From: JBBDXA01 sp040902585
GTDB taxonomy: Bacteria; Planctomycetota; Phycisphaerae; Phycisphaerales; Phycisphaeraceae
Assembly: GCA_040902585.1 (NCBI GenBank)
Contig: JBBDXA010000150.1
Coordinates: 1-23,697 of the forward strand
Reading direction: 5' to 3'
DNA length: 23,697 bases
The position numbers were made by a program, and so were the translations under genes. The notes below the pieces were generated by a model. The model made no database searches, was not told the DNA's origin, and was given only the letters and a program-made list of their open reading frames with translations. Positions 22,719 through 23,697 of this stretch are shown piece by piece. Position 1 is the first letter of the stretch. Each line of letters opens with the position of its first letter.

Positions 22719-23597
22719 ATGAGCTTCGAGATCGAACCCAACAATCGCTTCTTCCAGGCGAACCGCTCGATCATCGAACACGAGATCAAGCCCGCCCACA
22801 CGGTGACCTTTGTCAGCGAAGTGGACATGTCGCAGATCGAAGCCGTCCGCAAGAGCATGGGCGACCGCAAACCTTCGTACACGGCCTTCATGGTCAAAGC
22901 CCTGGCGCGGGCGCTCAAGGAGTTTCCGTATGCGAACCGTCGCGTGATACGGCGGTGGTGGCTGCCTTTCCTGGGACCCAGGCTTCAGAAGTTTCACCAC
23001 ATCGACGTGGCCGTGGCGGTGGAACGCGATATTCCCGGAGCCGAGGGCGTCGCCTTTGTCGACATCATCCGCAAGGCTGATGAGCGGCCCATTGCCGATG
23101 TCCAGCGTGCGCTGAAGGAACTGTCGACCTGCGATGAGACGAACAACGAACAATGGCGCAGCTTCAGCGGCCTGATCCGCAAGGCCCCGTCGTGGCTGGC
23201 GGCCCTGCTGCTGCGGCTGCCGCAATGGTCCGGACGCCTGTGGGAGAAGTACCGCGGCGGCGCCGCCCTGATCAGCTCGCCCGCCAAGTACGGCGTGGAC
23301 TCTGTTCTCACCACCTGGTCCTGGCCTCTGGGCCTGTCGTTCGGCCTGGTCAAGGAGCGGCCCATCGCGGTCAACGGCGAAGTGGTCGCGCGGAAGACCT
23401 GTTTCGTCACGATGAATTTCGATCGCCGCGTCATGGCCGGGGCCCAGGGCGCGCGGTTCTTTGCCTTTCTCATCGAGCAGCTTCGCGACGCTTCGACCAC
23501 GCTGGCGGAGCCGGAGGAGCCGGGAGCGGAGCCGGTGCCGAAGTCTGAGGCGGCAGCCATCGGATCGCGTCCGGAGCGCGAGCGTTCGGTGGCATGA
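22719..23597 (+). CDS. E2-type acyltransferase-fold protein without the catalytic His
   Basis: Residues about 20-250 match the catalytic domain of 2-oxoacid dehydrogenase acyltransferases and chloramphenicol acetyltransferase: FVSEVDMSQIEAVRK (31-45), SYTAFMVKALARALKEFP (53-70), DVAVAVERD (96-104) and the final FDRRVMAGAQGARF (234-247). In active members that last motif is DHRxxDG; here it reads DRRVMAG, so the catalytic His is Arg236 and the Asp is Ala240. No lipoyl domain is present and the protein stands alone. It may be an inactive scaffold, or use different chemistry. ATG 22719 has AAGGA eight nt upstream and lies 26 nt after the desaturase stop, so it belongs to the same unit. The last 45 residues are Glu/Ala/Pro-rich and likely disordered. 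Confidence 0.82.
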   Translation: MSFEIEPNNRFFQANRSIIEHEIKPAHTVTFVSEVDMSQIEAVRKSMGDRKPSYTAFMVKALARALKEFPYANRRVIRRWWLPFLGPRLQKFHHIDVAVAVERDIPGAEGVAFVDIIRKADERPIADVQRALKELSTCDETNNEQWRSFSGLIRKAPSWLAALLLRLPQWSGRLWEKYRGGAALISSPAKYGVDSVLTTWSWPLGLSFGLVKERPIAVNGEVVARKTCFVTMNFDRRVMAGAQGARFFAFLIEQLRDASTTLAEPEEPGAEPVPKSEAAAIGSRPERERSVA

Positions 23598-23658
23598 CGC
23601 GGACTTCTTCACGTTCAGAGCTACATTTCCGTCTAAGAGCGGGTGTGAGAAGGTTGGA

Positions 23659-23681
23659 GCACCATCCCGGCAGGGTGGTGC
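23659..23681 (+). terminator. GC hairpin after the last gene of the cluster
   Basis: GCACCA (23659-23664) pairs with TGGTGC (23676-23681), and CCC with GGG inside, leaving one bulged T and a GGCA loop. A T-rich stretch (CTGCTTGTGTTT) follows. It lies 61 nt after the stop and probably ends the biosynthetic operon. Confidence 0.5.
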
Positions 23682-23697
23682 CTGCTTGTGTTTACGC

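Noticed and set aside
22545..23612. 355-codon open frame on the - strand opposite the last gene
   Set aside because: It is low-complexity Arg/Gly/Ala-rich sequence antisense to the E2-like gene, which has clear family motifs.

Overview
The window is GC-rich, almost fully coding chromosomal DNA from a bacterium that looks like a planctomycete, probably of the Phycisphaerae type. This is inferred from the mix of genes: a Ser/Thr kinase with a zinc ribbon and an extracytoplasmic domain, a UvrC without its helix-hairpin-helix end, a PilT-like ATPase, a membrane-anchored HTH protein, and several palindromic intergenic repeats. No marker gene or rRNA is present to prove it.

Positions 1-15.4 kb are mostly housekeeping genes. 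On the + strand come hemL, a compact DUF3990-type toxin and partner gene, serA and pilT, with one small exported protein on the - strand between serA and pilT. A - strand block follows (DUF167, uvrC, psd, an HTH membrane protein and a 42-residue membrane protein). A second + strand block holds a lipoprotein, the receptor-like kinase, a PduO-type cobalamin adenosyltransferase and a secreted beta-propeller protein. Several intergenic gaps carry palindromic repeats. Some genes (uvrC, the adenosyltransferase, hemL) have a -10 box 7-10 nt before the ATG and no Shine-Dalgarno, which suggests leaderless mRNAs.

Positions 15.6-23.6 kb are the most interesting part: an all + strand run of seven genes that reads as an uncharacterised lipid or secondary-metabolite pathway. 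It has two paralogous FeeM-like N-acyl amino acid synthases, an E1/ThiF-like adenylyltransferase overlapping by 59 nt an Acg-type nitroreductase, a GT1 glycosyltransferase, a three-histidine-box fatty acid desaturase, and a stand-alone E2-type acyltransferase fold whose catalytic His and Asp are both replaced. From family knowledge, the first genes could make an N-acyl amino acid, ThiF could activate its carboxylate, the flavoenzyme could change its redox state, and the remaining genes could glycosylate, desaturate or acylate it. The product is unknown and this order is inference. No acyl carrier protein or transporter is visible in the window.

No tRNA, rRNA, CRISPR array, transposase or integrase gene was recognised. 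A direct repeat at the very left edge may be the end of a mobile element lying outside.
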